Shown here piece by piece: positions 33,855 to 41,685 of a DNA stretch of 64,000 bases. The position numbers were made by a program, and so were the translations under genes. Source of the stretch: Moanibacter sp965226025 (GTDB lineage Bacteria; Verrucomicrobiota; Verrucomicrobiia; Opitutales; UBA2987); NCBI GenBank assembly GCA_965226025.1, contig CBDDCD010000002.1:2046001-2110000 (forward strand). The letters run 5' to 3'. The notes below the pieces were generated by a model. That model did no database searches and was not told the DNA's origin. It saw nothing but the letters and a program-made list of their open reading frames with translations. Positions within the stretch are counted from its first letter, which is position 1, and each line of letters begins with the position of its first letter.

Positions 33855-35043
33855 TCTTGAATTGAGGTCGATCGTTGCCGCGGCCGAGGTGATCCTTTCG
33901 AGGACCTTCGAGCGGGCAGTTCAACTGCAGTATGTCAGGCAATTTCCAACAGGCCGGGTAAAGAAGAGCGTAGTGATCCGTTGCCGCGTGAAGAATCGGG
34001 ACAGCGACCTTCTCCAGACTGTGGTCGTAAAGCGCATTGGGACCGACTCCAAGAGAGGCGCAATCGGTTTTCTGAAGGACTGCTCGTCCTACCGATTCCT
34101 AAGCGAATCGCTCCACGATGAAGGATTCTCGGCAGAATTCTACGGTGTAGATCGAAAACAGTGCATTTCGGTGATCGAGGATCTCGGCGACGGCGACGCC
34201 ATTGAGGACGTCTTGGAAAATGGCGATCGAGACGGCGCCGAGAGCGTGCTCCTGGAGTACGCTCAGTTGTTAGGGCGAGTGCACGCTCATTCTGCCGGTA
34301 AAGCTGATGAGTATTATTCGATACTCGAAAGCCTCGGGTCGCTCGGCGCGGCCCCGACCTTATATACTGATCCGTGGAGTGACGCGAGACGTCAGACGAT
34401 CGAAGCTCGTGAGATCGATCCGGTAATAGGTAGAGACAAGGAGATCTGTGAGCGGCTGTCTGTCGCACGTCCAAGTGGATTCCAGGACGAAATCATTCGA
34501 ACGACAGAAGCGGTCGAAGATCCTTGCAACGACCTTCTGGTCTTCTCTCAAGGCGACCAGAACGGAGTCGGAGGAATTCTGCGAAAGAACGAACGGCTTC
34601 GAATGTTCGATTTCGATTGTGGTGGGTTTCGACATGCCTTACGTGAGGGTATCCCAGCCCGCACAACATGGGGCGGGATGAAACGAGTGCCTCGGTCGAT
34701 CCAAGAAGCGATGGGACGAGCCTACCGGGAACAGTTCATCGAAGGATGCCCGGCGCTGAGGAGCGACGTGGAATTCGCAAGGGCAAAGGTCGTAGCTTCC
34801 GCCCACTGGCACATCTTCCACGTGATTGTGAGGCTACCGAAAGCACTGGAAAAGGATCATCAGCGAGGACCCTCTACCTTGCGCCAACAAGTCGTCGCCT
34901 GGCTCTCAGGCTTCGCCGAAATCTCGGAAGAGACCAACGATATGGAGGCCCTTGGTACCTGCGCCCGCCGCATTCTGAGTCAGCTCAAGAATCGTTGGCC
35001 GAAAAGTTGCTTTGAACTCCCAACATTTGGTGCTTTCAAGTGA
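33844..35043 (+). CDS. Aminoglycoside-phosphotransferase-like kinase
   Basis: 399-residue protein with a protein-kinase-like APH/choline-kinase fold. TVVVKRIGTDSKRG carries the ATP-site Lys in the N lobe, ISVIEDLGDGDAIEDVL is the hinge, LLGRVHAHSAGKADEYY an alpha-helix typical of the group, VFSQGDQNGVGGIL is the catalytic loop (Asp with following Asn; His is replaced by Gln), and LRMFDFDCGGFRHAL contains the metal-binding D-F-D. Such kinases phosphorylate antibiotics, sugars, choline or other small alcohols. It overlaps the methyltransferase relic by 11 bases. GTG start assumed. Substrate unknown. Confidence 0.75.
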   Translation: MRGNLELRSIVAAAEVILSRTFERAVQLQYVRQFPTGRVKKSVVIRCRVKNRDSDLLQTVVVKRIGTDSKRGAIGFLKDCSSYRFLSESLHDEGFSAEFYGVDRKQCISVIEDLGDGDAIEDVLENGDRDGAESVLLEYAQLLGRVHAHSAGKADEYYSILESLGSLGAAPTLYTDPWSDARRQTIEAREIDPVIGRDKEICERLSVARPSGFQDEIIRTTEAVEDPCNDLLVFSQGDQNGVGGILRKNERLRMFDFDCGGFRHALREGIPARTTWGGMKRVPRSIQEAMGRAYREQFIEGCPALRSDVEFARAKVVASAHWHIFHVIVRLPKALEKDHQRGPSTLRQQVVAWLSGFAEISEETNDMEALGTCARRILSQLKNRWPKSCFELPTFGAFK

Positions 35044-35155
35044 ACTTGGTCTTGAAGAACCTGCAGGCAAAGTTGATTCTCCGCATGTCGTTGCACCACG
35101 TCGCACAGTTTTGAAGCTCGAATTGTTTGCGTCGCGGTGCCCACCAGAGTTCTCC

Positions 35156-35578
35156 ATGTCGATAAGCATTCGTCCTGCCGAGTACCGAGATGCCGACGCC
35201 GTCCTGGCTATGGCGAAGTCATTCGCCACGTCGTTCGTTGTCGAAGAACAAGCATTTCGAGAGTCATTCTCGCAGCTCTTGGCTTCACCACAGGCCAACC
35301 ATTTGGTCGCCGAGTCCGCCCGGCAGATCGTCGGCTACCTACTGGGCTTTGAGTATCGGACTTTTTATGCCAACGGTCCCGTCGCCTGGGTGGAGGAGCT
35401 GATGAGCAGTGAACCCTATCGGCGACAGAAAATCGGGCGGGCCCTCATGCAGGAATTCGAGGCCTGGGCTTTAGCGAAAATTGCAAGTTGGTCGCCCTTG
35501 CCACCCGACGAGCGGCTGCATTCTACCATTCGGTAGGTTACAAGGAGACTGCGACTTGCTTTCGGAGGATTCTTTAGG
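35156..35578 (+). pseudogene. GNAT-family acetyltransferase with late frameshift
   Basis: From ATG 35156: ISIRPAEYRDADAVLAMAKS, HLVAESARQIVGYLLGFEYR, VAWVEELMSSEPYRRQKIGR with the acetyl-CoA loop, then EAWALAK. At the AAAA run near 35476 the frame is lost and would end at 35536 with a non-family tail. Adding one A restores NCKLVALATRRAAAFYHSVG and YKETATCFRRIL to a TAG at 35578, the normal GNAT C terminus. So one base is missing in a homopolymer: a fresh pseudogene or an assembly error. Confidence 0.8.
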
Positions 35579-35669
35579 TCCGAATAATATATGCTTTTCC
35601 CTAATTGAGCCTGATTCATGCGGCCTCAACGAGACCGCCTACAGCCTCCGGAATTTCGAGATTTGTAGA

Positions 35670-35688
35670 CGCGGTCTCTGACCGCGTA
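35670..35688. repeat. Hairpin ACGCGGTC-TCT-GACCGCGT
   Basis: Perfect 8-bp stem with TCT loop, same design as 27219-27237. It lies 23 bases before the larger palindrome at 35711-35750. Confidence 0.6.
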
Positions 35689-35710
35689 GATCTTCTCTCA
35701 GTGGCGAGAT

Positions 35711-35750
35711 TGTCACATCCGAATGTGCGACCGCACATTCGGATGTGACA
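35711..35750. repeat. 40-bp near-perfect palindrome (19-bp stem, 2-base apex)
   Basis: TGTCACATCCGAATGTGCG and its exact reverse complement separated by AC. It sits in the 266-base gap between the GNAT relic and the P-loop kinase gene. Could be a cruciform-type repeat, an operator or a transcript end. Confidence 0.7.
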
Positions 35751-35844
35751 TTGGGTTAACAGTATAAGCTGACAGTGTCTTTTTTGAATCGTACGGAAAG
35801 TCGCGTGAACATTGAATCTCTAACTAGATCTATTCTGTCTAGCG

Positions 35845-36453
35845 ATGGATAGGATTGCAATTGTTGTGTATGGCCCACCAGCCACCGGAAAGACCTGGCT
35901 GGCCCAGAGACTTTCCCAATATTTGCGGCTTCCCTTGTTCTACAAGGACATGATTAAGGAGTCCCTATTTGAGAGCCTGGGTTGGAGCGACCGAGAATGG
36001 TCCAAGAAGCTAGGGGTGGCTTCGATTCGGCTTCTGTATCTGCTGCTCGATGGTCAGCTTGCAGCAGATCGGTCGTGCATCGTCGAGAGCAACTTCCGGA
36101 GAGAGTGGGATGCAGAGCAGCTTGAAGCGCTGGTAGCAAGATATGGCTATCGGTGTCTCGAGATTCAATGCGTGACGGAACCGGAGGTATTGAAGGAGCG
36201 TTTCCAAGCCAGAGCGAAAAGCGGCGAGCGGCATCCCGGACACTGCGACGCCGGAAATCTGAATGAGTTCGATAATGTCCTATCGGAAAGGAATCCGGAG
36301 CCTTTGGGTATCTCCGACGAATTTCTGGTTTGGGACACGACCGATCTCGATGCTCTGGAAATTGATGATTTAGTTCGAAAAATCGAATTGGTAGCGAACC
36401 GGTCTTACCAGGCAAATCGATTCGGCGCGCCGATAAGGTCGATGCACGGATAG
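35845..36453 (+). CDS. P-loop kinase (AAA_33/zeta-toxin-like)
   Basis: 202 residues. Walker A GPPATGKT at residues 10-17; KDMIKESLFESLGWSD gives the lid-type segment; CIVESNFRREWDAEQLEAL has the conserved E-S-N-F substrate-site motif; RFQARAKSGERHPGHCD is the R-x-x-x-G-x-R-H-P-G-H lid typical of AAA_33 kinases; VWDTTDLDALEID is the last strand. Enzymes of this group phosphorylate small molecules or nucleic-acid precursors, and zeta toxins phosphorylate UDP-sugars. No antitoxin gene is adjacent. The stop is one base before the next gene's ATG. Confidence 0.8.
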   Translation: MDRIAIVVYGPPATGKTWLAQRLSQYLRLPLFYKDMIKESLFESLGWSDREWSKKLGVASIRLLYLLLDGQLAADRSCIVESNFRREWDAEQLEALVARYGYRCLEIQCVTEPEVLKERFQARAKSGERHPGHCDAGNLNEFDNVLSERNPEPLGISDEFLVWDTTDLDALEIDDLVRKIELVANRSYQANRFGAPIRSMHG

Positions 36454-36454
36454 T

Positions 36455-36907
36455 ATGGAAATTCGTCCCTACAAGCCAGGTGATCAGGAAGGATTTGTTC
36501 GACTTTGGATCGAATGTGGACTGGTGGTTCCGCACAACAATCCGATTCGTGACATCGAAAGAAAAATGGAGGTGAACCCGGAGTGGTTTCTGGTGGGCGA
36601 GGTCGATGGGAGGATCGTGGCTTCATGTATGGCCGGATACGAAGGTCACCGGAGATGGATTAACTATCTAGCCGTATCTCCTTCAACGCAGAGGAGGGGA
36701 TATGGTAGGCAGATCATGGAGCGGGCCGAACGGTTTTTGAAGGACGCAGGTTGCCCCAAGATCAACCTGCAGATTAGGACGGGTAATCAGAGCGTGATTG
36801 AGTTTTACCGGAGCCTGGGATTCACGGTGGACGATGTAGTCAGCATGGGAAAGCGACTCGAGCCTGACCAGCTCCACAGTAGCAAGACTGATAAACGGCC
36901 GGGTTAG
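36455..36907 (+). CDS. GNAT acetyltransferase, YpeA-like
   Basis: 150 residues: MEIRPYKPGDQEGFVRLWIE, NPIRDIERKMEVNPEWFLVG, ASCMAGYEGHRRWINYLAVS, TQRRGYGRQIMERAERFLKD, CPKINLQIRTGNQSVIEFYR and VSMGKRLEPD follow the Escherichia coli YpeA pattern throughout. R-R-G-Y-G-R is the acetyl-CoA loop. Starts one base after the upstream kinase stop, so the pair is translationally linked. A GTTAGGC follows the stop and was examined as a possible integron core site; no partner was found. Confidence 0.85.
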   Translation: MEIRPYKPGDQEGFVRLWIECGLVVPHNNPIRDIERKMEVNPEWFLVGEVDGRIVASCMAGYEGHRRWINYLAVSPSTQRRGYGRQIMERAERFLKDAGCPKINLQIRTGNQSVIEFYRSLGFTVDDVVSMGKRLEPDQLHSSKTDKRPG

Positions 36908-36919
36908 GCACGGTGCCTT

Positions 36920-38281
36920 TTGAATGGACCTTCAAAGCCAATCAGTTTCGATCCTGTAACGTCCGAAAAGCACGGACCGAAATGTCTGATTCACGACGAC
37001 CGATTTTGGACTTGGATGATGAATAAATTCTCGAAGGGACAGTGGGTTTTCTACCTTCTTAGCATGGGAATTGCATTCCTGATGGGAGGGATACTTCTGA
37101 TTCGGGACATATCGAAGGGACCGATGTCGGAAATCGAGAAAGGCAGACATACCGGATCCGGAGTGGCGCTTCGAAGGCTGGAGACTGAGGAAGAATCAGG
37201 TGTTGATGAGAGCGGTCATGATGAAGCCGGAGAATTGTGCGTCATCAACGAAATGCTTGCGAACGGCAACAAATACGATCGCATTTTTCTATTCGAGCAG
37301 ATGCTCAGAAGTACTGATAAGAGTGCTATTCCGGGGATTGTTCACCTACTAAAGGCCAGCCCTGCAGGCGATCCGCGAGATCAGCTGTTTTTCATCGTAT
37401 TCCGGTATTGGGGAATGGTCGATCCAGAGAGGGCGGTTGACTATTTCGATGGGGCCTCAATACAGACTTTGAACCTCCATCTTGGCAATGTCCTCGACGG
37501 TTGGTCGAGTCTCGACCCATTTGCGGCGTGGATGTGGGTCGAAGAACAGAATGATCCAGTCATCTTGGATCGTGCTCTTTCGATCAATGGCGGCGTTCTC
37601 TCTTCGATGGCTCGGACAGCCCCGGAAACTGCATTCGAGGTTGCTCTTCGTCTGCCCAATGAGCTTCAGATGAGGGCCCTTATCGGTATCGCAGGCGCAC
37701 TGCAGAGCGCGGATCAGGTAGTGAAGCTGTCTGACAGGGTCCTCGACCTGCCGTCCGGAAACATGAAGAGCAATGTGATTCGGAACCTATCGCGAAAGTT
37801 TGGCACTTTCGATCCGGAATCGGGCGCGACTTGGATCGAGAAGCTGGATAGGAAGGAGGAAAGGAAGCTGGCGACTAGGTTTCTCGCCGGGGGATGGGCC
37901 CGCCACGCTCCCCTCGAAGCTGCTGATTGGGCGATGACTCTGGATGCCGGTTTAAGAAAAGAAGCCCTCGATTCGGTGATGTGGAGGTGGGGAGATCTCA
38001 ATGAAGCAGCATCCGACTATATCAATTCGACCGAATCCGATTCCTTGCGCGAGGAATTGGTCTATTCGTTGCTTGATCACATTGAGTCCGTTGCCAGCGG
38101 GCACATGCGTGAGACTGGGTGGAGCCTCGTGGTGCTCTCTGAAAATCTGGAGCTGAACGGTGTTCTCTCCATTCTACAAGGAATAGCCTCTGAGGAATTG
38201 CACGACGTTTACATTGGAAAGGAAACGACGCGAATTTCCATAACAACGAAAAGCGGCCAGACAATTGATTACGATTTCTGA
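36920..38281 (+). CDS. Membrane-anchored helical-repeat protein of unknown function
   Basis: 453 residues from TTG 36920; ATG at 37016 (33rd codon) is an equally good start. One membrane helix, WVFYLLSMGIAFLMGGILLI, lies at about residues 41-60, followed by an acidic linker. The rest is all-helical with loosely repeated units built on D-P-x-x-A-x-x-W or E-x-A: DPERAVDYFD, LDPFAAWMWVEE, APETAFEVALRLPNE, DPESGATWIEKLDRKE and APLEAADWAMTLDAG. Similar repeat proteins occur in Verrucomicrobiota and Planctomycetota, from memory. Likely a scaffold exposed on one side of the membrane. Its stop overlaps the next start (TGATG), implying co-translation with the wHTH protein. Confidence 0.65.
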   Translation: MNGPSKPISFDPVTSEKHGPKCLIHDDRFWTWMMNKFSKGQWVFYLLSMGIAFLMGGILLIRDISKGPMSEIEKGRHTGSGVALRRLETEEESGVDESGHDEAGELCVINEMLANGNKYDRIFLFEQMLRSTDKSAIPGIVHLLKASPAGDPRDQLFFIVFRYWGMVDPERAVDYFDGASIQTLNLHLGNVLDGWSSLDPFAAWMWVEEQNDPVILDRALSINGGVLSSMARTAPETAFEVALRLPNELQMRALIGIAGALQSADQVVKLSDRVLDLPSGNMKSNVIRNLSRKFGTFDPESGATWIEKLDRKEERKLATRFLAGGWARHAPLEAADWAMTLDAGLRKEALDSVMWRWGDLNEAASDYINSTESDSLREELVYSLLDHIESVASGHMRETGWSLVVLSENLELNGVLSILQGIASEELHDVYIGKETTRISITTKSGQTIDYDF

Positions 38282-39375
38282 TGCTGGAGGCGATGGAGCG
38301 TGAGCTCACTCTCAAACAGTTGAATCGAGCGACCTTGGATCGGCAACTTCTGCTTCGGCGTGGTCGCCACTCAGTCCCCAAGGCGCTCCAACGCATAGTC
38401 GGAATCCAAGCGGAGGATCCCGTTTCGCCCTACATTGGCCTGCACGCTCGGATCGCCTCGTTTCGCCCGTCGAAGCTGGACCGCGCTCTCGAATCGCGGG
38501 AGGTGGTCCGGGCGTTGCTCATGCGGGGCACGATCCATGCAGTTACAAGCGAAGACTATCTGTCTTGGGCAGAGACGCTGCGTGATGTGTCTGTCCGAAG
38601 CGCTAGCCGCTACTTTCAGACTGACTCCGCAAAGAGTAATCTCCAACCGGCTTTGCGAAAAGCAGCCGAGTTGGCCGCGGAAGCGTCCGTCGACCGTGCC
38701 CAGTTATGCCAAGTGCTCGCTCCTTTCGAACCCAAGGTGGAACCGCGGTTTCTTGCTTTCGCCGCGCGAGCGTATCTGCCTTTGGTGCAGATTCCGCCCA
38801 GAGGGAAATTCCGGAACTACGGTCCGGCTCGTTACGTGATATCAGAGCAATGGATTGGGGGGACTATGAGAGAACCCGATGCGGAAAATCTGGCCCGCCG
38901 TTACCTCAGTGCGTTTGGACCCACGACGAGTGCCGATTTTGCCGCCTGGTCCGGACTCACCGGCGCGAAGCGACTCTTTGAGAGCATGGTGGACCTTCGG
39001 AGGTATCGCGGTCCGGCTGGAGAAGTGATGTTCGATGTACCGGGTCGACGGATCCCGGCGCCGGACACACAGGTTGGTCCGCGCTTTCTTCCCTCGTTGG
39101 ATAACGCCTTGCTCGGTTATGCCGATCGGACCCGCATCGTTCCGGCCGGACAGGAGGAACTCGCCCGCCCGGCACCGGATCGTTTTCGTGGGCCCATATT
39201 GATCTACGGATTCGTGGCGGGCAGGTGGTCACTGAAGAGAGGCAAAAAGAAGGTGGCGATGCGGATCGAATTGGCGGCGAAGAAATCGGATACGGTGCTC
39301 CAGGAGGGACTCGCCCTCCTGAAGTTCCTGGAGCCGGATGCGGCGGCTTGCGCCGTTACCTACCGAAGGCTGTAG
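38281..39375 (+). CDS. Winged-helix DNA-binding protein of the AlkZ/YcaQ-like (HTH_42) family
   Basis: 364 residues; family of tandem winged-helix proteins that includes DNA glycosylases which unhook interstrand crosslinks or remove alkylated bases. Visible motifs: LLLRRGRHSVPKALQRIVGI, QAEDPVSPYIGLHARI, ALLMRGTIHAVTSEDYLSWA, GPTTSADFAAWSGLTGAKRL and PRFLPSLDNALLGYADRTRI. The catalytic Q-x-Q/Q-x-D position reads Gln-Ala-Glu here, a variant. No signal peptide. It starts one base inside the stop of the helical-repeat gene. DNA repair is the likely role by family, with the altered motif as a caution. Confidence 0.8.
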   Translation: MLEAMERELTLKQLNRATLDRQLLLRRGRHSVPKALQRIVGIQAEDPVSPYIGLHARIASFRPSKLDRALESREVVRALLMRGTIHAVTSEDYLSWAETLRDVSVRSASRYFQTDSAKSNLQPALRKAAELAAEASVDRAQLCQVLAPFEPKVEPRFLAFAARAYLPLVQIPPRGKFRNYGPARYVISEQWIGGTMREPDAENLARRYLSAFGPTTSADFAAWSGLTGAKRLFESMVDLRRYRGPAGEVMFDVPGRRIPAPDTQVGPRFLPSLDNALLGYADRTRIVPAGQEELARPAPDRFRGPILIYGFVAGRWSLKRGKKKVAMRIELAAKKSDTVLQEGLALLKFLEPDAAACAVTYRRL

Positions 39376-39428
39376 CGGAATGCGTGAGCATTTCGACGAC
39401 CGCGTCGTCGATTTCGACATTCTTCATT

Positions 39429-39468
39429 CGTTGCCGTGCTTTAATTCGTTGCTAATCCCACTCTGCAA
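39429..39468 (+). repeat. 40-bp dispersed repeat (copy 2)
   Basis: Begins CGTTGCCGTGCTTT; second copy of 28017-28056, same orientation. Confidence 0.55.
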
Positions 39469-39515
39469 CCTACAAGATCGATGGTTGGAAGTTCGAAATC
39501 CAAAGAGTAACTAAA

Positions 39516-39918
39516 ATGGCTGATGATCGAAATCCATTCGGGCTCCACACGATCACCCCGTATCTGATCGTGGAAGGCGTTTCAGATCTCATTCGATTTC
39601 TCGAGGAGGTATTCGGATGCCGAAGTACGGGGCGGCAACCCGCATATTCGAGACGATGGAAGCGTGAAGCACGCTGAGGTGAAGATCGGTGATTCCGTCG
39701 TGATGATGGGCGAGCCTATGGATGACATGGAGCAGATGCCCGCTACGCTTTATCTCTATGTCGACGACTGCGACGCATCCTACCTGAAAGCCTTGGCAGC
39801 AGGGGCCACCTCAGTCCTGGAGCCGGCCGACTATCCGCACGGCGATCGGTATGGCGGGGTCAAGGATTGCGCGGGAAACGTCTGGTGGGTCACGACGCAC
39901 GTTGGTGGGGAATCTTGA
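39516..39918 (+). pseudogene. VOC/PhnB-like protein, frameshifted
   Basis: ATG 39516 (AAAGAG upstream) starts NPFGLHTITPYLIVEGVSDL and IRFLEEVFGC, a PhnB-like VOC N terminus. Near 39625-39640 one base too many shifts the frame; the family reading continues as GGNPHIRDDGSVKHAEVKIG, SVVMMGEPMDDMEQMPATLY, VYVDDCDASYLKALAAGAT-like residues, PADYPHGDRYGGVKDCAGNV and WWVTTHV to 39918. The correct protein would have about 133 residues. Single-base pseudogene or sequence error. Confidence 0.75.
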
Positions 39919-40029
39919 TTTCGGGAGTGGCGCTTGCATCCTTTCAAGAGCGCATTCGACGTCGACAAGATCGATCGGGACCGGTGAATCCGGACCCCAA
40001 TTCTTATTGTAGGAAGCAAATAGTTGGGG

Positions 40030-40057
40030 TTGACCCGTGTTGCAGATGTGATACATT
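40030..40057 (+). promoter_or_regulatory. Promoter of the relB-yafQ module with palindrome over the -10 box
   Basis: TTGACC (40030-40035), 16-base spacer, TACATT (40052-40057) with TG one base upstream. TACAT-TG-ATGTA (40052-40063) is a small palindrome over the -10 region, a plausible antitoxin operator. The -10 ends only six bases before the ATG, so the transcript should be leaderless or nearly so. Confidence 0.6.
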
Positions 40058-40063
40058 GATGTA

Positions 40064-40321
40064 ATGAAATCAGCTGTTATTCACAGTCGGATTGAACCCG
40101 AGATTAAGGAGAAGGCGGAGCGAATTTTGCGTCGGCTGGGAATGACGCCAACCGAAGCGATTCGAATGTTTTACACTCTCATCACTCTCAACGACGGCTT
40201 GCCGTTTCCAGCCAGGATTCCGAATGAGCGGACGGAGCGAACCCTGCGCGAGTCGAGAGAAGGGAGGAATCTCGAATCGTTCAAAAGCCTTGATGATTTG
40301 TTCAAGAGTTGGGAATCGTGA
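40064..40321 (+). CDS. RelB/DinJ-family antitoxin
   Basis: 85 residues. The N-terminal ribbon-helix-helix reads AVIHSRIEPEIKEKAERILR with LGMTPTEAIRMFYTLITLND following, the standard RelB/DinJ DNA-binding fold; LPFPARIPNERT is the linker, and the acidic C-terminal ESFKSLDDLFKSWES should wrap and neutralise the toxin. Stop overlaps the toxin's GTG (GTGA). It should bind as part of the toxin-antitoxin complex to the palindrome in its own promoter. Confidence 0.9.
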   Translation: MKSAVIHSRIEPEIKEKAERILRRLGMTPTEAIRMFYTLITLNDGLPFPARIPNERTERTLRESREGRNLESFKSLDDLFKSWES

Positions 40322-40587
40322 ATACGATTTTCCAAACGAGTCAGTTTAGGAGGGACGTCAAGCGGCAAGAGAAGCGAGGAAAGGATATCCGTAAGCTGCG
40401 AGCGGTCGTGGCGCTGTTGGCCGAAGGTCAGTTATTAGAAGAGAGGCACAGGGATCATCTCTTGATGGGAACATGGAGTGGGTCGAGAGACTGCCACATT
40501 GAACCGGACTGGATTCTCATCTACAGGCAAGACGAAGAAAACCTGATTTTGGAGAGGACGGGGACTCACAGCGACCTGTTCCGGTAG
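40318..40587 (+). CDS. YafQ-family mRNA interferase toxin
   Basis: 89 residues from GTG 40318, which overlaps the antitoxin stop. YafQ enzymes cut mRNA on the ribosome. Every residue of the Escherichia coli YafQ active site has a counterpart three positions earlier: His47, His60, Asp64, Trp65, His84 and Phe88 (within RDHLLMGTW, DCHIEPDWILIYRQ and GTHSDLF). So the toxin should be active and needs the antitoxin upstream. A TTG nine bases earlier is a less likely start. Confidence 0.92.
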   Translation: MNTIFQTSQFRRDVKRQEKRGKDIRKLRAVVALLAEGQLLEERHRDHLLMGTWSGSRDCHIEPDWILIYRQDEENLILERTGTHSDLFR

Positions 40588-40791
40588 AGAATCCCGTTCA
40601 TTACCTGGTTGCTGGTGAAAATAGCCGTCAGGCGGTAGGGCGTGGCTGCCGGACGCGCCGGAGAACGACTATGGTTCAAGATAAAAAAAGTCACGACGGG
40701 AGATGCACCTTTTCAGTCGTCTGTCGTCTTGCTCTCGATCGTGATCTCCGGGCACTTACAGATTCGATAGTATGGCGAAGAGGCTGACCCG

Positions 40792-41412
40792 ATGAGCGAC
40801 GCACCAACGATCGTCACGAAGCGTCTGACCTTGCGGCAGATTCGGCGTAGCGATGCCGCCGACGTTTTCGAACATGCCTCCCATCCCCAGATGTTGCGTT
40901 TTACAACCGGAGTGACTCCCAAATCGATCGAGGATACGAAGCAATTTGTGGATTCTCTTCTCAAGAAACCGGAAGATGCCTACGCCTGGGCGATTCTGGT
41001 GGAGGGGAGCCCGAAAGTGGACGGTATCATCGAATTCGGACTGAGGGACGATGTGGGCACGGTCGACTATGGTCTGGCCGTGCCGCAATGGAACCGCGGC
41101 TATATGACGGAAGCGGTACGGGCGGTGATCGAATGGGCCTTTGGACACCATCCTGAATTGAAGGTGATCGCGGCGTCGGCGATGACGGAGAACAAGGCTT
41201 CAATCAGCGTCATGGAGAAGTCCGGCATGGAGTTTCAGGAAGTCTGGTTCGATCATTGGAGGAAATTCGCCGAACCCGTGGAGTTGACGATACTCAATAA
41301 CCCAGCGAGGCAAACGTGTATAGGACTCCCTCGCCCTTCCACCTGTACTTTTCCACGAGCGTCTGGAATCTTGAATGGCCCGTTGGAGCCTCCCATCGCG
41401 GATCCAGCATAA
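40792..41412 (+). CDS. RimJ/RimL-type GNAT acetyltransferase with foreign C-terminal tail
   Basis: 206 residues. IVTKRLTLRQIRRSDAADVF, IIEFGLRDDVGTVDYGLAVP, NRGYMTEAVRAVIEWAFGH and ASAMTENKASISVMEKSGME are the usual RimJ/RimL blocks, ending around residue 165 (PVELTIL). The remaining 40 residues (NNPARQTCIGLPRPSTCTFP...) have no family counterpart and run into a region with relics of an ECF sigma factor on the opposite strand, so the true end was probably lost in a rearrangement. The protein acetylates amino groups of proteins or small molecules in this family; target unknown. Confidence 0.8.
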   Translation: MSDAPTIVTKRLTLRQIRRSDAADVFEHASHPQMLRFTTGVTPKSIEDTKQFVDSLLKKPEDAYAWAILVEGSPKVDGIIEFGLRDDVGTVDYGLAVPQWNRGYMTEAVRAVIEWAFGHHPELKVIAASAMTENKASISVMEKSGMEFQEVWFDHWRKFAEPVELTILNNPARQTCIGLPRPSTCTFPRASGILNGPLEPPIADPA

Positions 41413-41532
41413 GGCTCTCTCCCTTTCTTTTCCTGTCCCATTCCTTACCTCCAATACCACGCTCCAATGCGTCGTCTCGAAGGCACCCGATTGGCTTCTT
41501 TGAGAAGGTGAGGCGTGATCAAGAGGGGCCAT
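41410..41532 (-). pseudogene. N-terminal remnant of an ECF-type sigma factor
   Basis: ATG at 41530-41532 starts a short reading containing SGAFETTHWSVVLEVRNGTG and KERERAL, matching the start of the ECF-like sigma factors with a T-T-H-W-S-V-V signature that are typical of Planctomycetota and Verrucomicrobiota (from memory). The similarity stops after about 41 residues where it meets the GNAT tail. Confidence 0.5.
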
Positions 41533-41562
41533 GGTTGAATTTGTAATAGATCACATGCAGGT

Positions 41563-41616
41563 TTAGCCTCCATCGATAGCCATGATATTTCCCGTCATAT
41601 AGCTGGAGGTGTCTGA
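41563..41616 (-). pseudogene. C-terminal remnant of a short-chain dehydrogenase
   Basis: The minus strand reads SDTSSYMTGNIMAIDGG and stops (TAA, 41563-41565). S-S-Y-M-T-G-x-x-x-x-D-G-G is the C terminus of SDR enzymes. Only 17 codons survive beside the tyrosine transposase. Confidence 0.6.
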
Positions 41617-41628
41617 AGAGCTTAAATA

Positions 41629-41653
41629 GGGTCAGGAATTAAGTTGCTTGACC
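41629..41653 (+). repeat. REP-like hairpin before the tyrosine transposase
   Basis: GGTCAGG...CTTGACC, 6 of 7 stem pairs, enclosing AATTAAG. Position 32 bases upstream of a REP-associated tyrosine transposase suggests it is the DNA structure that enzyme recognises. Confidence 0.5.
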
Positions 41654-41685
41654 GTCAAGTAAGGAAGGCTTAGAAGAGAGCCAGA

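Noticed and set aside
31974..41412. Integron cassette array
   Set aside because: Gene content fits, but apart from one GTTAGGC after 36900 no paired RYYYAAC/GTRRRY core sites with a folding attC were seen, and several genes overlap or are one base apart, which cassettes do not allow.
40792..41412. Novel C-terminal domain on the RimJ-type GNAT
   Set aside because: The last 40 residues are antisense to an ECF sigma relic and lack regular structure, so they are more likely read-through into debris than a domain.
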